The notes under the pieces were generated by a model. It was not told where the DNA came from. It made no database searches and saw only the letters and a list, made by a program, of their open reading frames with translations. Below, in pieces: positions 47,257 through 55,575 of a stretch of DNA of 64,000 nt. The position numbers and the translations under genes were made by a program. Positions within the stretch are counted from its first letter, which is position 1. Each line of letters begins with the position of its first letter. Source of the DNA: Bacillus sp. NTK071 (GTDB taxonomy: Bacteria; Bacillota; Bacilli; Bacillales; Guptibacillaceae); contig NZ_JAFKOI010000001.1 of assembly GCF_017303315.1 (NCBI RefSeq), positions 558,001-622,000 of the forward strand, given 5' to 3'.

Positions 47257-48108
47257 ATGAAAATAAGAACCTTTCAAGATCCGGTTGCATACTTAAATCA
47301 TGTCAAATCCTTTCTAGAAGAAAACGAAGCAGTGAATAATTTATCACTTGGAATTTTACATCGACTTGTTTCACAGAATGGAGTAGGGGAGCATAGGCCT
47401 TATTTATCAACGATCGAATCAGATGATGGAGAAATAGAACTATGTATGATTCAAACGCCGCCTCACAATCTCACAATAGCTGGACAACCAACTACTTCAA
47501 GTGAGACGCTTTCTTACGGAGCGAAAGAATTACTTAAGCAAAAGCAAGTTCCAGGGATTATTGGAGAAAATCATCTGGTTGAAATATTTTCTAAAGAGTA
47601 TTGCAGGTTAACCACCCAAAAGCGCTCACTTCATATGAATCAACGTATTTATCGGCTTGATAAGGTAATATCACCTAAACAAGTAAATGGGACGATGAGG
47701 ATTGTTGAAAGAGCTGACAATGAGTTATTAACTAAGTGGATCCAACAATTTATACAATCATTGGGACAACAAGCTACTCTTGAAGAAAGTCGTGAACGTG
47801 CTGAACAATTCATTGAAGAGCAATCCATTGTATTCTGGCAAGTTGAAGATCAAATTGTTTCAATGGCAAATCAGACGAGACCCACTTCAAACGGAATGAC
47901 AATTAACTTTGTCTATACTCCACCAGAGTATGAAAGAAAAGGCTTTGCTTCTGCTTGTGTAGCTGAACTCTGTCAATCACTATTAGATCGTGGTTATACG
48001 TTCTGCAGTCTATATACTGATTTATCAAATCCTACTTCAAACTCAATTTATATGAAAATAGGTTTTAAACCTGTTGGAGATTCAATTGTCTATATATATG
48101 AATCCTAA
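47257..48108 (+). CDS. GNAT-family N-acetyltransferase
   Basis: A 283-residue protein whose C-terminal half holds the GNAT acetyl-CoA motif: INFVYTPPEYERKGFASACVAELCQSL (V-x-T-P-P-x-x-R-x-x-G-x-A pattern), followed by YTDLSNPTSNSIYMKIGFKPVGD. The N-terminal half (about 1-130) looks like a degenerate second GNAT-like domain, as in several Bacillus two-domain members. The substrate is unknown. It has an RBS (AAAGTGGGGA region) and stands alone between the odh terminator and the following small gene. Confidence 0.85.
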   Translation: MKIRTFQDPVAYLNHVKSFLEENEAVNNLSLGILHRLVSQNGVGEHRPYLSTIESDDGEIELCMIQTPPHNLTIAGQPTTSSETLSYGAKELLKQKQVPGIIGENHLVEIFSKEYCRLTTQKRSLHMNQRIYRLDKVISPKQVNGTMRIVERADNELLTKWIQQFIQSLGQQATLEESRERAEQFIEEQSIVFWQVEDQIVSMANQTRPTSNGMTINFVYTPPEYERKGFASACVAELCQSLLDRGYTFCSLYTDLSNPTSNSIYMKIGFKPVGDSIVYIYES

Positions 48109-48175
48109 TGACGTATTCTTTATCTAAAAGGCGCTCTCATGTAGAATAGAAGAAAAGAAGAAAGGAGTGAGTGTA

Positions 48176-48379
48176 ATGATCCATCACTCATGGAAAGATA
48201 AAGCAACCATTAAGAAAGTGAAATGTGTACATACTGACGCTAAGAAGTATATGGTAAACCGAGTATTAACTGAGGGAAAGATATACGATGTAAAGAATGA
48301 AACAGAAGAGTTCTTGTTTGTCATAGATAATAGCGGTAAAGTTGGCGGATTTTATAAAGAATATTTTGAAGAACTTTAA
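48176..48379 (+). CDS. Small conserved protein, DUF6501-like (67 aa)
   Basis: Start ATG 48176 with AAAGGAG ten bases upstream; an upstream in-frame GTG sits on the SD. The product IHHSWKDKATIKKVKCVHTDAKKYMVN... ends GGFYKEYFEEL and resembles, as far as I recall, the DUF6501 family of Bacillus, which looks like a small SH3-like beta barrel. The function is unknown. Ends in its own terminator. Confidence 0.65.
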   Translation: MIHHSWKDKATIKKVKCVHTDAKKYMVNRVLTEGKIYDVKNETEEFLFVIDNSGKVGGFYKEYFEEL

Positions 48380-48392
48380 GTATTGAAAGGAT

Positions 48393-48425
48393 AAAGACCT
48401 AATCGATTATCGATTAGGTCTTTAT
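48393..48425 (+). terminator. Intrinsic terminator of the small DUF gene
   Basis: AAAGACCTAATCG (48393-48405) pairs perfectly with CGATTAGGTCTTT (48411-48423). Confidence 0.85.
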
Positions 48426-48477
48426 ATTAATCTTACCTAAAGTTTTTTATCATATGGAATGTGTAGACAAAAAAACA

Positions 48478-48520
48478 AAAAAAGCCGTTCATAGAAGAGA
48501 AATTTGATGCACGACTTTTT
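48478..48520 (-). terminator. Probable terminator of the YeeE/YedE gene
   Basis: On the minus strand AAAGTCGT and ACGGCTTT (48511-48518 and 48481-48488, one wobble pair) flank a 22-base loop and run into a T tract. The loop is long, so this is a weak call. Confidence 0.4.
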
Positions 48521-48526
48521 CTTTTA

Positions 48527-49771
48527 CTAACAGAATTGGTCTCCTTTTTTAGGATTACTTAACCCAAAAAGTGGACGAATGTAAAGAGCTAAGTAAGACC
48601 CTGCAAGAGCAACAATCATCCAAACCCAACCATGAAGGCTAAATGAAGCGATGCCTCCGAAATAAGCACCAATGTTACAACCAAATGCTAAACGAGCACC
48701 GTACCCCATTAACAAACCACCAATAATAGAGGCTGCAGCTAACTTAAGCGGAACTCTTCGAATGATAAACGCTCCACCTGCACCAGCAGCAACAAATGCA
48801 CCTAGAATAACACCAAAATTCATAACGCTAGTAGAATCAGCGAGAATGGATTGTTCAAGTGCAGCTGATTTACCGCCAGACCAGTAACCCCACTGTGTGA
48901 CATCAATTCCGAGAAATATTGCTATTTTTGAACCCCAAAGAGCAAAAGCAGAAGTAATTCCCCATGGATTACCTCTAGAAATTAACGTTAAAGCATTTAA
49001 AATGCCAAGCGCAATCGCGGCAGTCCATATTGGCCAAGATCCCCTGAAAAATCGTTTCCAACTGCCTGCAGATGGTAGAGGTTTCATCTTTGGAGGCTGA
49101 CGTTTCTTTGCGATAAATCTTACAAGAAAGAAGATAAATGCAAATAAAGCAAGTTGAAGGACCCAAGCGCCGAAAAAGCCAAGCCCAGTATCTTTGGCTA
49201 AAGAGATAGCTGGAAACGATGGCATTTGGTTTACCCAGAAATCAAAATGCCATGCCCCGATGACGGATCCGACGATAAAACCGTAAAGCGTAAGTAGCAT
49301 TTCGGTTTTGCCCCAACCAACTGTATAGAGTGTACCAGACGCACAGCCACCCCCTAGTTGCATACCTATACCGAATAGAAATGCTCCCACTACTACGCTT
49401 GTTCCGACAGGAAATACGTATCCTAAAGGGGTTGTACCAAATAGACCAAAACCATTTGATAGAATTGGTGCAAACAACGTGCAGGCGACAGCAAGCATCA
49501 GCATATGGGATTGGAGGGCTGTTCCGTTTCCCACGCTTAATAGTTGTCTAAAAGCAGAAGTAAAGCCGAACCTTGCGTGGAGTAAGCAATACCCGAAGGA
49601 TAATCCTAATCCAAAGAGAACAACTTGCTGAACTCCTTGATCTAGAAAGAGTATCAAACCGAGTATTGCAATAATAAAGAAGCCAGCTGTAAGAACGGGC
49701 TTTTGTGGCGCTTTTAGGAACGGAATCTGTAATGAATTTTTCGTTGAATGAACAGGTTGTTCCATTGCCAT
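48527..49771 (-). CDS. YeeE/YedE-family sulfur-compound transporter (TsuA-like)
   Basis: A 414-residue membrane protein with about ten helices in two repeated halves. The conserved cysteines and glycines of the YeeE/YedE family are present: GIGMQLGGGCASGTLYTVGWG and GARLAFGCNIGAYFGGIASFS, in which the cysteines relay thiosulfate through the membrane in TsuA (family knowledge). Start ATG 49771 follows GAGGTG. No rhodanese or TusA gene is adjacent; the neighbours are unrelated. Substrate assignment (thiosulfate or selenium/sulfur compound) is inference. Confidence 0.85.
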   Translation of the reverse strand: MAMEQPVHSTKNSLQIPFLKAPQKPVLTAGFFIIAILGLILFLDQGVQQVVLFGLGLSFGYCLLHARFGFTSAFRQLLSVGNGTALQSHMLMLAVACTLFAPILSNGFGLFGTTPLGYVFPVGTSVVVGAFLFGIGMQLGGGCASGTLYTVGWGKTEMLLTLYGFIVGSVIGAWHFDFWVNQMPSFPAISLAKDTGLGFFGAWVLQLALFAFIFFLVRFIAKKRQPPKMKPLPSAGSWKRFFRGSWPIWTAAIALGILNALTLISRGNPWGITSAFALWGSKIAIFLGIDVTQWGYWSGGKSAALEQSILADSTSVMNFGVILGAFVAAGAGGAFIIRRVPLKLAAASIIGGLLMGYGARLAFGCNIGAYFGGIASFSLHGWVWMIVALAGSYLALYIRPLFGLSNPKKGDQFC

Positions 49772-50012
49772 AATTAATGCACCTCATTCCGATAGTTTTA
49801 ATATGAATTAACGAATTTATCCTACAATAGATTCGATATAGTGTAAACAATTTACTCTTTAAAAAATTAAGAACACATTCACTGCAGTAGTTCATTAGGC
49901 CTGAATATCGTCGTGTGGTATAATACGCGTGGACTAGAAGTATACCTATGACAAAAACGATGAGCTTAAGATTAGGTTTTAGAACCGTCTCCGGCTACAG
50001 GAGGTAGATTCA

Positions 50013-51080
50013 ATGAAAAATAATGAATTAGTAGAGAAAGCCTTGGACTTTCTTAATCAGGCTTATTATGAATTAGACAAAGAGCCTGCTATTCTACACA
50101 ATCGCAAAAATGAAATAAGAGCTGAAATTAGCTCTAAAGGAACATATACCCATACATACGAGGAACTCGAGCATGGTGCCAAAATGGCATGGCGAAATAG
50201 TAACAAATGCATCGGTAGACTTTTTTGGAACACCATGACAGTGCTAGATGCACGGAATGCTTCAACAATAGATGAAGTAACAGATGCGTTAAGTAATCAT
50301 ATTAAGGTGGCTACAAACGCTGGTAAGATCAGGCCCACTATTACTATTTTTGAGCCTGGGATGGTACGAATTTGGAATCATCAGCTAATTCGTTACGCAG
50401 GATATGAAACGGAAAATGGAATTGTTGGTGATCCTGATTCAGTCAACTTCACAAATCAAGTGATGAAACTCGGTTGGAGAGGAGAAGGGACACCACATGA
50501 CGTGTTACCCCTCGTCTTTACAATTAATGATGAGAAACCAGCAATTATTGAGATACCTTCAGAATATGTCCTACAAGTAGAAGTTGAACATCCTGAATAT
50601 GATTTTTCTTCTCTTGGTGCTAAATGGTATGCAGTTCCAATTATTTCAGATATGCGATTAGAAATAGGCGGAATTGATTACAATGCAGCTCCATTTAATG
50701 GTTGGTACATGGGAACAGAAATCGGTGCACGGAACCTTGCTGATACCGACCGCTATGATTTACTGCCTCAAGTAGCAAACCTAATGAAGATTGATGCGAG
50801 TTCTAATGCGACATTATGGAAAGATCGAGCATTAGTTGAACTTAATCGAGCAGTTTTGTATTCCTACCAAAAGGCAGGAGTAAGCATAGTTGACCATCAC
50901 ACAGCAGCAAAGCAATTTCAGAAGTTCGAGCAAAACGAAGCAAAAGCAGAGCGAGAGGTAACAGGGAATTGGACATGGCTGATTCCTCCGTTATCACCAG
51001 CAACGACCCATATTTTCCATAAACCATATAAGAATAAAATTTTATCACCAAACTACTTTTATCAGCAGAAACCATTTTAG
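50013..51080 (+). CDS. nos: Nitric oxide synthase oxygenase (bacterial NOS)
   Basis: Makes NO and citrulline from arginine using a heme-thiolate and tetrahydrobiopterin/tetrahydrofolate; bacterial forms lack the reductase domain, as here (355 aa). The heme-ligating cysteine is C66 in [14 protein letters not shown], and the substrate site residues appear in [17 protein letters not shown], with [16 protein letters not shown] and [15 protein letters not shown] also conserved. A consensus extended -10 (TGGTATAAT, 49919-49924 for TATAAT) lies upstream and RBS AGGAGG precedes ATG 50013. It is followed after 21 bases by a small ABM-domain gene. Confidence 0.95.
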   Translation: MKNNELVEKALDFLNQAYYELDKEPAILHNRKNEIRAEISSKGTYTHTYEELEHGAKMAWRNSNKCIGRLFWNTMTVLDARNASTIDEVTDALSNHIKVATNAGKIRPTITIFEPGMVRIWNHQLIRYAGYETENGIVGDPDSVNFTNQVMKLGWRGEGTPHDVLPLVFTINDEKPAIIEIPSEYVLQVEVEHPEYDFSSLGAKWYAVPIISDMRLEIGGIDYNAAPFNGWYMGTEIGARNLADTDRYDLLPQVANLMKIDASSNATLWKDRALVELNRAVLYSYQKAGVSIVDHHTAAKQFQKFEQNEAKAEREVTGNWTWLIPPLSPATTHIFHKPYKNKILSPNYFYQQKPF

Positions 51081-51101
51081 TTCAGAATAGGTGGAATGGA
51101 A

Positions 51102-51398
51102 TTGATTACCGAAAAAGCGTACTTTACAATACACGAAGGGCTAGAAACTAAATTTGAAGAAGCTTTTGCAGAAGCAGTTGAATTAATTGCTGAAACTAAG
51201 GGATACCAGCATTACACTCTGACAAAATCAATTGAGTCTGAACGTAAATATGTGATTTTTATAGAGTGGGATTCACTTGCAGCCCACACGGAAGGTTTCA
51301 TGAATTCACATCGGTTTGAACAGTTTACGAAAAAGATGGATCCATTTTTGGAACATGTGGAAATGGAACATTTAGTTCAACTAAATTCTGACAAGTAA
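51102..51398 (+). CDS. Antibiotic-biosynthesis-monooxygenase (ABM) domain protein
   Basis: A dimeric alpha-beta barrel protein of the ABM family (about 98 aa): ITEKAYFTIHEGLETKFEEAF, KGYQHYTLTKSIESERKYV and FIEWDSLAAHTEGF...SHRFEQF. Members include heme-degrading HmoA/IsdG-type enzymes and unrelated monooxygenases; the specific histidine/asparagine heme signature cannot be confirmed. TTG 51102 is the likelier start, seven bases from AGGTGG; ATG 51096 is only one base away. It sits in one transcript with nos, so a link to heme or NO chemistry is possible. Confidence 0.78.
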   Translation: MITEKAYFTIHEGLETKFEEAFAEAVELIAETKGYQHYTLTKSIESERKYVIFIEWDSLAAHTEGFMNSHRFEQFTKKMDPFLEHVEMEHLVQLNSDK

Positions 51399-51421
51399 AC
51401 CCACTTTTAGTGGGTTTTTTT
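51397..51421 (+). terminator. Intrinsic terminator of nos-ABM
   Basis: AAACCCACT (51397-51405) pairs with AGTGGGTTT (51409-51417), then T. Confidence 0.88.
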
Positions 51422-51425
51422 GAGC

Positions 51426-51440
51426 TTTGTACTGTACAAA
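51426..51440. promoter_or_regulatory. Palindromic candidate operator
   Basis: TTTGTACTGTACAAA is a perfect palindrome around a single central base, about 60 bases upstream of the DUF4395 gene. The binding protein is unknown. Confidence 0.45.
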
Positions 51441-51501
51441 ATGCTCCATACCGTATATGCTATTATATAAGTAAATTCCTATAAGAAAGGTAGGTATTAA
51501 C

Positions 51502-51924
51502 ATGTCTTCATCCATACCTAGACCTCTTGTACGATTAAATCAATCGTTTATTTTTATATTTGCAACATTATTTATCATCACATCTAATTGGATCTTTTTA
51601 GTAGTACCGCTCTTGGCAGGATTAATTGGGCTGCTCTTTCATTTCAATCCAGTGATTAAAGCAGGTAAACCATTTCTTAAAAAACCTCTCAGTAGCTATA
51701 TTCCTGAGGACTCTGAGCAGCAAAATTTCAATCAGAAAATAGCCGTAACCCTTTTGACTATCTCATTAATTGGAAGTATTTCATCTATTCAGTGGCTAGC
51801 GATTACAGCTGCTATTATGGTTGCACTTGCTTCCTTAGTAGCTATTCTTGGATTTTGCGTCGGCTGTTTTGTCCGATTTCAATGGAAACAATTTCAGTAC
51901 AGAAGATCACAGCATTCTTCTTAA
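51502..51924 (+). CDS. DUF4395 membrane protein
   Basis: A 140-residue protein with about four hydrophobic helices. IPRPLVRLNQSFIFIFATLF at the N-terminus and AILGFCVGCFVRFQWKQF near the C-terminus, with its CxxC pair in a membrane segment, are the marks of the DUF4395 family. The function is unknown; in other bacteria family members occur beside thioredoxin-like or sulfur-transfer proteins. Start ATG 51502 with AAAGGTAGG upstream. Monocistronic. Confidence 0.82.
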   Translation: MSSSIPRPLVRLNQSFIFIFATLFIITSNWIFLVVPLLAGLIGLLFHFNPVIKAGKPFLKKPLSSYIPEDSEQQNFNQKIAVTLLTISLIGSISSIQWLAITAAIMVALASLVAILGFCVGCFVRFQWKQFQYRRSQHSS

Positions 51925-51951
51925 AAACAGCCTAAGGGCTGTTTTTTTTTT
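51924..51951 (+). terminator. Intrinsic terminator of the DUF4395 gene
   Basis: AAAACAGCC (51924-51932) pairs with GGCTGTTTT (51937-51945), then a run of T. Confidence 0.88.
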
Positions 51952-52027
51952 GTGAAAAAACAGAAAATATAATTTCTGATATACTTAGTAGAGATAATAG
52001 ATAAAAGATTAGAAAGGATAGGGTTGG

Positions 52028-53338
52028 ATGAGAGACAAAGTTTATGACTTGATTGGTGTAGGGATTGGGCCATTTAATTTAGGATTAGCTGCATTATTAG
52101 ATCCTGTAAATGAAATTGAATCGTTATTCTTTGAACAGAAAGCAGAATTTGACTGGCATCCGGGTATGTTAATCGAGGGGACAAGGCTACAAGTCCCATT
52201 TATGGCCGATCTTGTTACAATGGCGGATCCCACAAATCCATATAGCTATTTAAATTACTTAAAGCATCAGAATCGATTGTATAATTTTTATTTTCTTCAG
52301 CGACTTGAAATGCCACGAAATGAATATAACCATTACTGTCAGTGGGCTGCTAGTCAATTAGAAAGCTGCAGATTTGGAACAAGGGTAACTAGTGTTGTGC
52401 CTGTTGGTGATCCTGTTCATCGCTATGAAATCACAGTAGAAAAGGTTGAATCTGGTGAAATAGAAAGGTATATTGCAAAAAATATTATTCTTGGAGTAGG
52501 AACAGTCCCATCTCTTCCTGCTCCGTTAAGAGGGATGCCTGAAGAAGATGTTTTTCATTCTTCAACGTTCCTTCAGCATACTGAACGATGTAAAGAAGCG
52601 AAGAGCATCACAGTTATCGGATCAGGACAAAGTTCAGCAGAAATTTTTCGGGAACTGTTAAAAGAGAGACAGGATTATGGCTATTCACTAAATTGGGTGA
52701 CAAGGTCTCAAGGGTTCTTCCCAATGGAGGAAACGCGATTAAGTCTTGAGCATTTTTCGCCAGAATATATCGATTACTTCTATGACCTCCCACAGGATCA
52801 AAAAGATGAGATATTTAGTGGACAACAGCTTCTATACAAAGGAATTAGTCCACATACCATTACAGATATTTATAACCTTCTATATGAGCAATCTGTCGGC
52901 GGTAAGGAGATGGATGTTATGCTGATGCCTCTCACTGAGATTAATGGTCTTAAAATGAAAGAAGATGAATCAGGATATGAACTGGAATGTCGCCAATGGC
53001 AAAAAAACAAAAATTTCTTACTTGAAAGCGAAGTTGTTGTCGCAGGCACTGGATATCGCCCTTTAATTCCAACGTGTCTAGATGATCTCAAAGAATTAAT
53101 TAAATGGGACGATAAAGGGCGATATCATGTAACCAAAGATTATCGTTTAACATTAAATTGTGAATCAACCTCTACTATCTTCGTGCATAGTGGTATGCAA
53201 CATACGCATGGCGTTGGTTCAACAAACCTTGGTCTTGCCGTTAATCGTAATAAAATTATTATAAATGAGCTTGCAGGCAAAGATATTTACCCTGTCTTAG
53301 AAGGAAATGTGTTTCAGCAATTCGAATATAGAGAGTAG
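52028..53338 (+). CDS. Lysine/ornithine N-monooxygenase (siderophore type)
   Basis: FAD/NADPH enzyme that hydroxylates the side-chain amine of lysine or ornithine, the first step of hydroxamate siderophore synthesis. The 436-residue protein has an N-terminal FAD motif GVGIGPFNLGLAALL, FDWHPGMLIEGTRLQVPFMADLVT (family hallmark), an NADPH motif VIGSGQSSAEIF and the C-terminal THGVGSTNLGLAVNR. Length and motifs fit IucD/PvdA/SidA. No siderophore synthetase or exporter is adjacent, so the enzyme is an orphan in this window. Lysine versus ornithine cannot be told apart here. Confidence 0.87.
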   Translation: MRDKVYDLIGVGIGPFNLGLAALLDPVNEIESLFFEQKAEFDWHPGMLIEGTRLQVPFMADLVTMADPTNPYSYLNYLKHQNRLYNFYFLQRLEMPRNEYNHYCQWAASQLESCRFGTRVTSVVPVGDPVHRYEITVEKVESGEIERYIAKNIILGVGTVPSLPAPLRGMPEEDVFHSSTFLQHTERCKEAKSITVIGSGQSSAEIFRELLKERQDYGYSLNWVTRSQGFFPMEETRLSLEHFSPEYIDYFYDLPQDQKDEIFSGQQLLYKGISPHTITDIYNLLYEQSVGGKEMDVMLMPLTEINGLKMKEDESGYELECRQWQKNKNFLLESEVVVAGTGYRPLIPTCLDDLKELIKWDDKGRYHVTKDYRLTLNCESTSTIFVHSGMQHTHGVGSTNLGLAVNRNKIIINELAGKDIYPVLEGNVFQQFEYRE

Positions 53339-53355
53339 TTAGTATTGTTATAAAA

Positions 53356-53475
53356 GGCTCTTTTCTAAAAGAATGTTGCTTTTCAATGATTTTTCTATAG
53401 AGAACCCCATATCATATCATCCTGTAGCGGAAATCAACCACTACCTTTATAGCAATAATGTTTACGAAAAGAGCC
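53356..53475. repeat. MITE-like repeat, core-deleted copy with both ends
   Basis: 120 bases bounded by GGCTCTTTTC (53356-53365) and GAAAAGAGCC (53466-53475). The left arm includes TTTTTCTATAGAGAACC shared with the copy at 17623, the right arm AGCGGAAATCAACC and AGCAATAATGT shared with the copy at 13969. The GC-rich palindrome is missing, leaving a short hairpin-capable element. Confidence 0.8.
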
Positions 53476-53498
53476 TATTAAAAAGAGGAGGACTGGCT

Positions 53499-53519
53499 AT
53501 GAGTGTGATCAAGACATGA
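53499..53519 (+). CDS. Possible six-codon leader peptide
   Basis: ATG 53499 has the strong RBS AAGAGGAGG at 53483-53491 but reads only MSVIKT before TGA at 53517-53519, which overlaps the ATG of the next gene (ATGA). The next gene has no good RBS of its own. Either translation is coupled through this minigene or there is a frameshift in the first codons. Confidence 0.35.
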   Translation: MSVIKT

Positions 53520-54145
53520 ATCAATTGCAACCCTTAACAGCCAGTAAGTTTCTTGGAAAGTTAATCACACAATATGCTCATATTCATAAACGGACAATCG
53601 GTCCAGGAGCGCAAGAATATATTACACAATTAGGAATAAGAACAGGAGAATGGCTGGAGTCGTATTATCCAAAAAGTAGCTGGACGCCTGATGACTATGC
53701 GCGCGTGATTGTTGATATTAAGAATTCAATTGGTGGAGAATTTTATATATCAGAAGTGAATGAACGTTACGTCGTCGTTAAATCGAACAGCTGTCCATTT
53801 GGTGATCAGGTCAAGGATGCCCCACACCTATGTAGCATGACTTCAAGTGTGTTTGGTGGGATTGCAGCTAGACACTTCAAGTATGGTGAAGTGAATTTAC
53901 GAAAACGCATTGCTCTTGGAGACCCGGGGTGTGAAGTTATGATTGCATTTGAACCGGGTATTGAAGATGGGGATCGATATAAGAACCTACCGGTGACGCC
54001 TAAAAATGGTGATCCATTTACTTGGGAAGAGGATGCGATTGCGCTTTTGAACAAAGAATTAAAGCGTAGCGATGATATGGTGATGAAACTTGTCCAAGAA
54101 TTAGAAGATCTTAAACAACAAGTAGATCGGAATAATACAGTATAG
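53516..54145 (+). CDS. Methanogen output domain 1-like (MetOD1) cysteine-containing protein
   Basis: A 209-residue soluble protein. SNSCPFGDQVKDAPHLCSMTSSVFGGIA followed by IALGDPGCEVMIAF gives three cysteines in the spacing of the domain called methanogen output domain 1, a putative sensory or metal/cofactor-binding module. A C-terminal helix (EELKRSDDMVMKLVQELEDLKQQ-like, about 180-205) could form a coiled coil. The function is unknown. The start lacks its own SD and overlaps the stop of a six-codon frame that has one. Confidence 0.65.
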   Translation: MNQLQPLTASKFLGKLITQYAHIHKRTIGPGAQEYITQLGIRTGEWLESYYPKSSWTPDDYARVIVDIKNSIGGEFYISEVNERYVVVKSNSCPFGDQVKDAPHLCSMTSSVFGGIAARHFKYGEVNLRKRIALGDPGCEVMIAFEPGIEDGDRYKNLPVTPKNGDPFTWEEDAIALLNKELKRSDDMVMKLVQELEDLKQQVDRNNTV

Positions 54146-54174
54146 CCAGTTGGATATAATCCAACTGGTTTTTT
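54146..54174 (+). terminator. Intrinsic terminator
   Basis: CCAGTTGGA (54146-54154) pairs with TCCAACTGG (54160-54168), then T. Confidence 0.88.
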
Positions 54175-54223
54175 GTATGAAATTTATGTTTTATAGGACA
54201 CTAATAGAAAAGGAGGGATGAAT

Positions 54224-54415
54224 ATGGAAAAGAATGCAAGAGGTTATGTTCAGGATAGTTGTCAAGCATTAGAGGAAGCGAGCCGTTGTTTAGAACAAGC
54301 CCTTTCTACTGTTGAAAAAGGGCAAAATCGTGAGAGAATTCAACAATCCTTAGATGAGTTAATCACTGTTCAAACCCATTGTGGTGAAACAGCGAATGTA
54401 CTTGAACAACAATAA
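54224..54415 (+). CDS. Small unknown helical protein (63 aa)
   Basis: Start ATG 54224 is seven bases from AGGAGG; the ATG at 54218 is only one base away. The product MEKNARGYVQDSCQALEEASR... is predicted to be almost entirely helical, with three cysteines and many glutamine and glutamate residues. I do not recognise a family with confidence. A strong RBS and position between terminators support a real gene. Confidence 0.65.
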   Translation: MEKNARGYVQDSCQALEEASRCLEQALSTVEKGQNRERIQQSLDELITVQTHCGETANVLEQQ

Positions 54416-54502
54416 AATATTTTAACAAATTTAATAAAATAAGTTTTAACAAAAATAAAATCGGAAATGGTGGATTAACGTTCACATAAGGAGGTATAAA
54501 AG

Positions 54503-54637
54503 ATGAGCTTATTATTTGGCAAAGGCATGCAAGCATTTGAACAAGATGCCAAAGCTGAGAAAGAAAAAGTGCAAACTGCTCCAGATGCTCACTTTAATAA
54601 AAAGTCTCGATTAAAACAAAAACCAACTAAAATATAA
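54503..54637 (+). CDS. Small unknown basic protein (44 aa)
   Basis: ATG 54503 follows AAGGAGG (54488-54494) and opens a 45-codon frame that ends exactly at a strong terminator. The product starts MSLLFGKGMQAFEQDAKAEK and ends in a lysine-rich tail. It is short and hydrophilic with no cysteine. The combination of a consensus RBS, a full frame and a terminator makes it convincing despite its length. Function unknown. Confidence 0.65.
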   Translation: MSLLFGKGMQAFEQDAKAEKEKVQTAPDAHFNKKSRLKQKPTKI

Positions 54638-54662
54638 CCATCCAATTGGATGGTTTTTTTTA
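54636..54662 (+). terminator. Intrinsic terminator
   Basis: AACCATCCAATTGGATGGTT is a perfect palindrome followed by seven T. The next 180 bases hold no recognised feature apart from an RBS-like GGAGGAAAT at 54733-54741 with no open frame. Confidence 0.85.
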
Positions 54663-54846
54663 TTGCTTATTGGAATGATGTTAATTACAATATATATGAA
54701 AATAATGTAAAAAAAGGTAGATTTGTTTCTCGGAGGAAATAAGAGACTTTAGTATCGATCTGAAGCTTTGAATGGCGACGTTCAGGGACATCATTTGAGG
54801 AACTTGGCAATAAATTGATAATAGAAAATAACAAAGGTGGAATGTA

Positions 54847-55488
54847 ATGAAAAAGGTGAATTTTTATACGTTTTGTTTATATCCTGATATCATGATTATG
54901 TCTTTTCTTTTAGGGGCAAGTATTATTTATCTTATAAGTCACTTCACTGTACAGCATCTTCTTTTTGTTCTTATTGGTTTTTTAATTTTTAGTGTGATTG
55001 AATACACAACTCACCGTTTTTTCTTTCATCTTAAAACTCCGAAAAACCCGGTGTTATTGAAGGTCCTTCAGCGGTTACATTATGACCACCACAAAGACCC
55101 CAATAATTTACATCTTATGTTTTTGCCGATCTGGTATACAATTCCTCAATTTTTACTTATTTCCTATTTTATCTATCTAATTACACACCAGTTAGGAAGT
55201 TCTGTTGCTGTTGGTTTAGGGTTAATGTTCATGCTTCTATTTTATGAATGGAAGCATTATATTGCACATCAACCGATCGTACCTAGAACCAAGTTTGGAA
55301 AGTGGCTTAAAAAAACTCATTTACTTCATCATTACAAAAATGAAAATTACTGGTACGGGGTTACAAATCCATTTGTTGATATTATATTAGGTACCTTTAA
55401 GGATGAGAAAACAGTTGACAAGAGTAAGACGGCTAAAAGTTTGGAGATGCAACATTCATCTAAAAAAATGAATTCATTGGATGTGTAA
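54847..55488 (+). CDS. Fatty acid hydroxylase / sterol desaturase family membrane enzyme
   Basis: Di-iron membrane oxygenase. The histidine boxes are present: THRFFFH, RLHYDHHKDP, EWKHYIAH and THLLHHYKNENYWYG. Four hydrophobic segments surround them. Length 213 aa is at the small end of the family. Related enzymes hydroxylate fatty acids, sphingolipids or carotenoids; no carotenoid genes are near, so hydroxylation of a membrane lipid is the better guess but unproven. RBS AAAGGTGG precedes ATG 54847. Confidence 0.87.
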   Translation: MKKVNFYTFCLYPDIMIMSFLLGASIIYLISHFTVQHLLFVLIGFLIFSVIEYTTHRFFFHLKTPKNPVLLKVLQRLHYDHHKDPNNLHLMFLPIWYTIPQFLLISYFIYLITHQLGSSVAVGLGLMFMLLFYEWKHYIAHQPIVPRTKFGKWLKKTHLLHHYKNENYWYGVTNPFVDIILGTFKDEKTVDKSKTAKSLEMQHSSKKMNSLDV

Positions 55489-55575
55489 AAATAAAGAAAG
55501 TACCTTTAAAAAAGATTAAATTCTTTAGAAAATGGGAAGAGTTCACTTGTAAATGAAAATTGGAGGAGATTTCTA

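Noticed and set aside
51985-52020. Fur box before the siderophore-type hydroxylase
   Set aside because: GATAATAGATAAAAGATTA-like sequence is AT-rich but does not keep the TGATAAT inverted repeat well enough.
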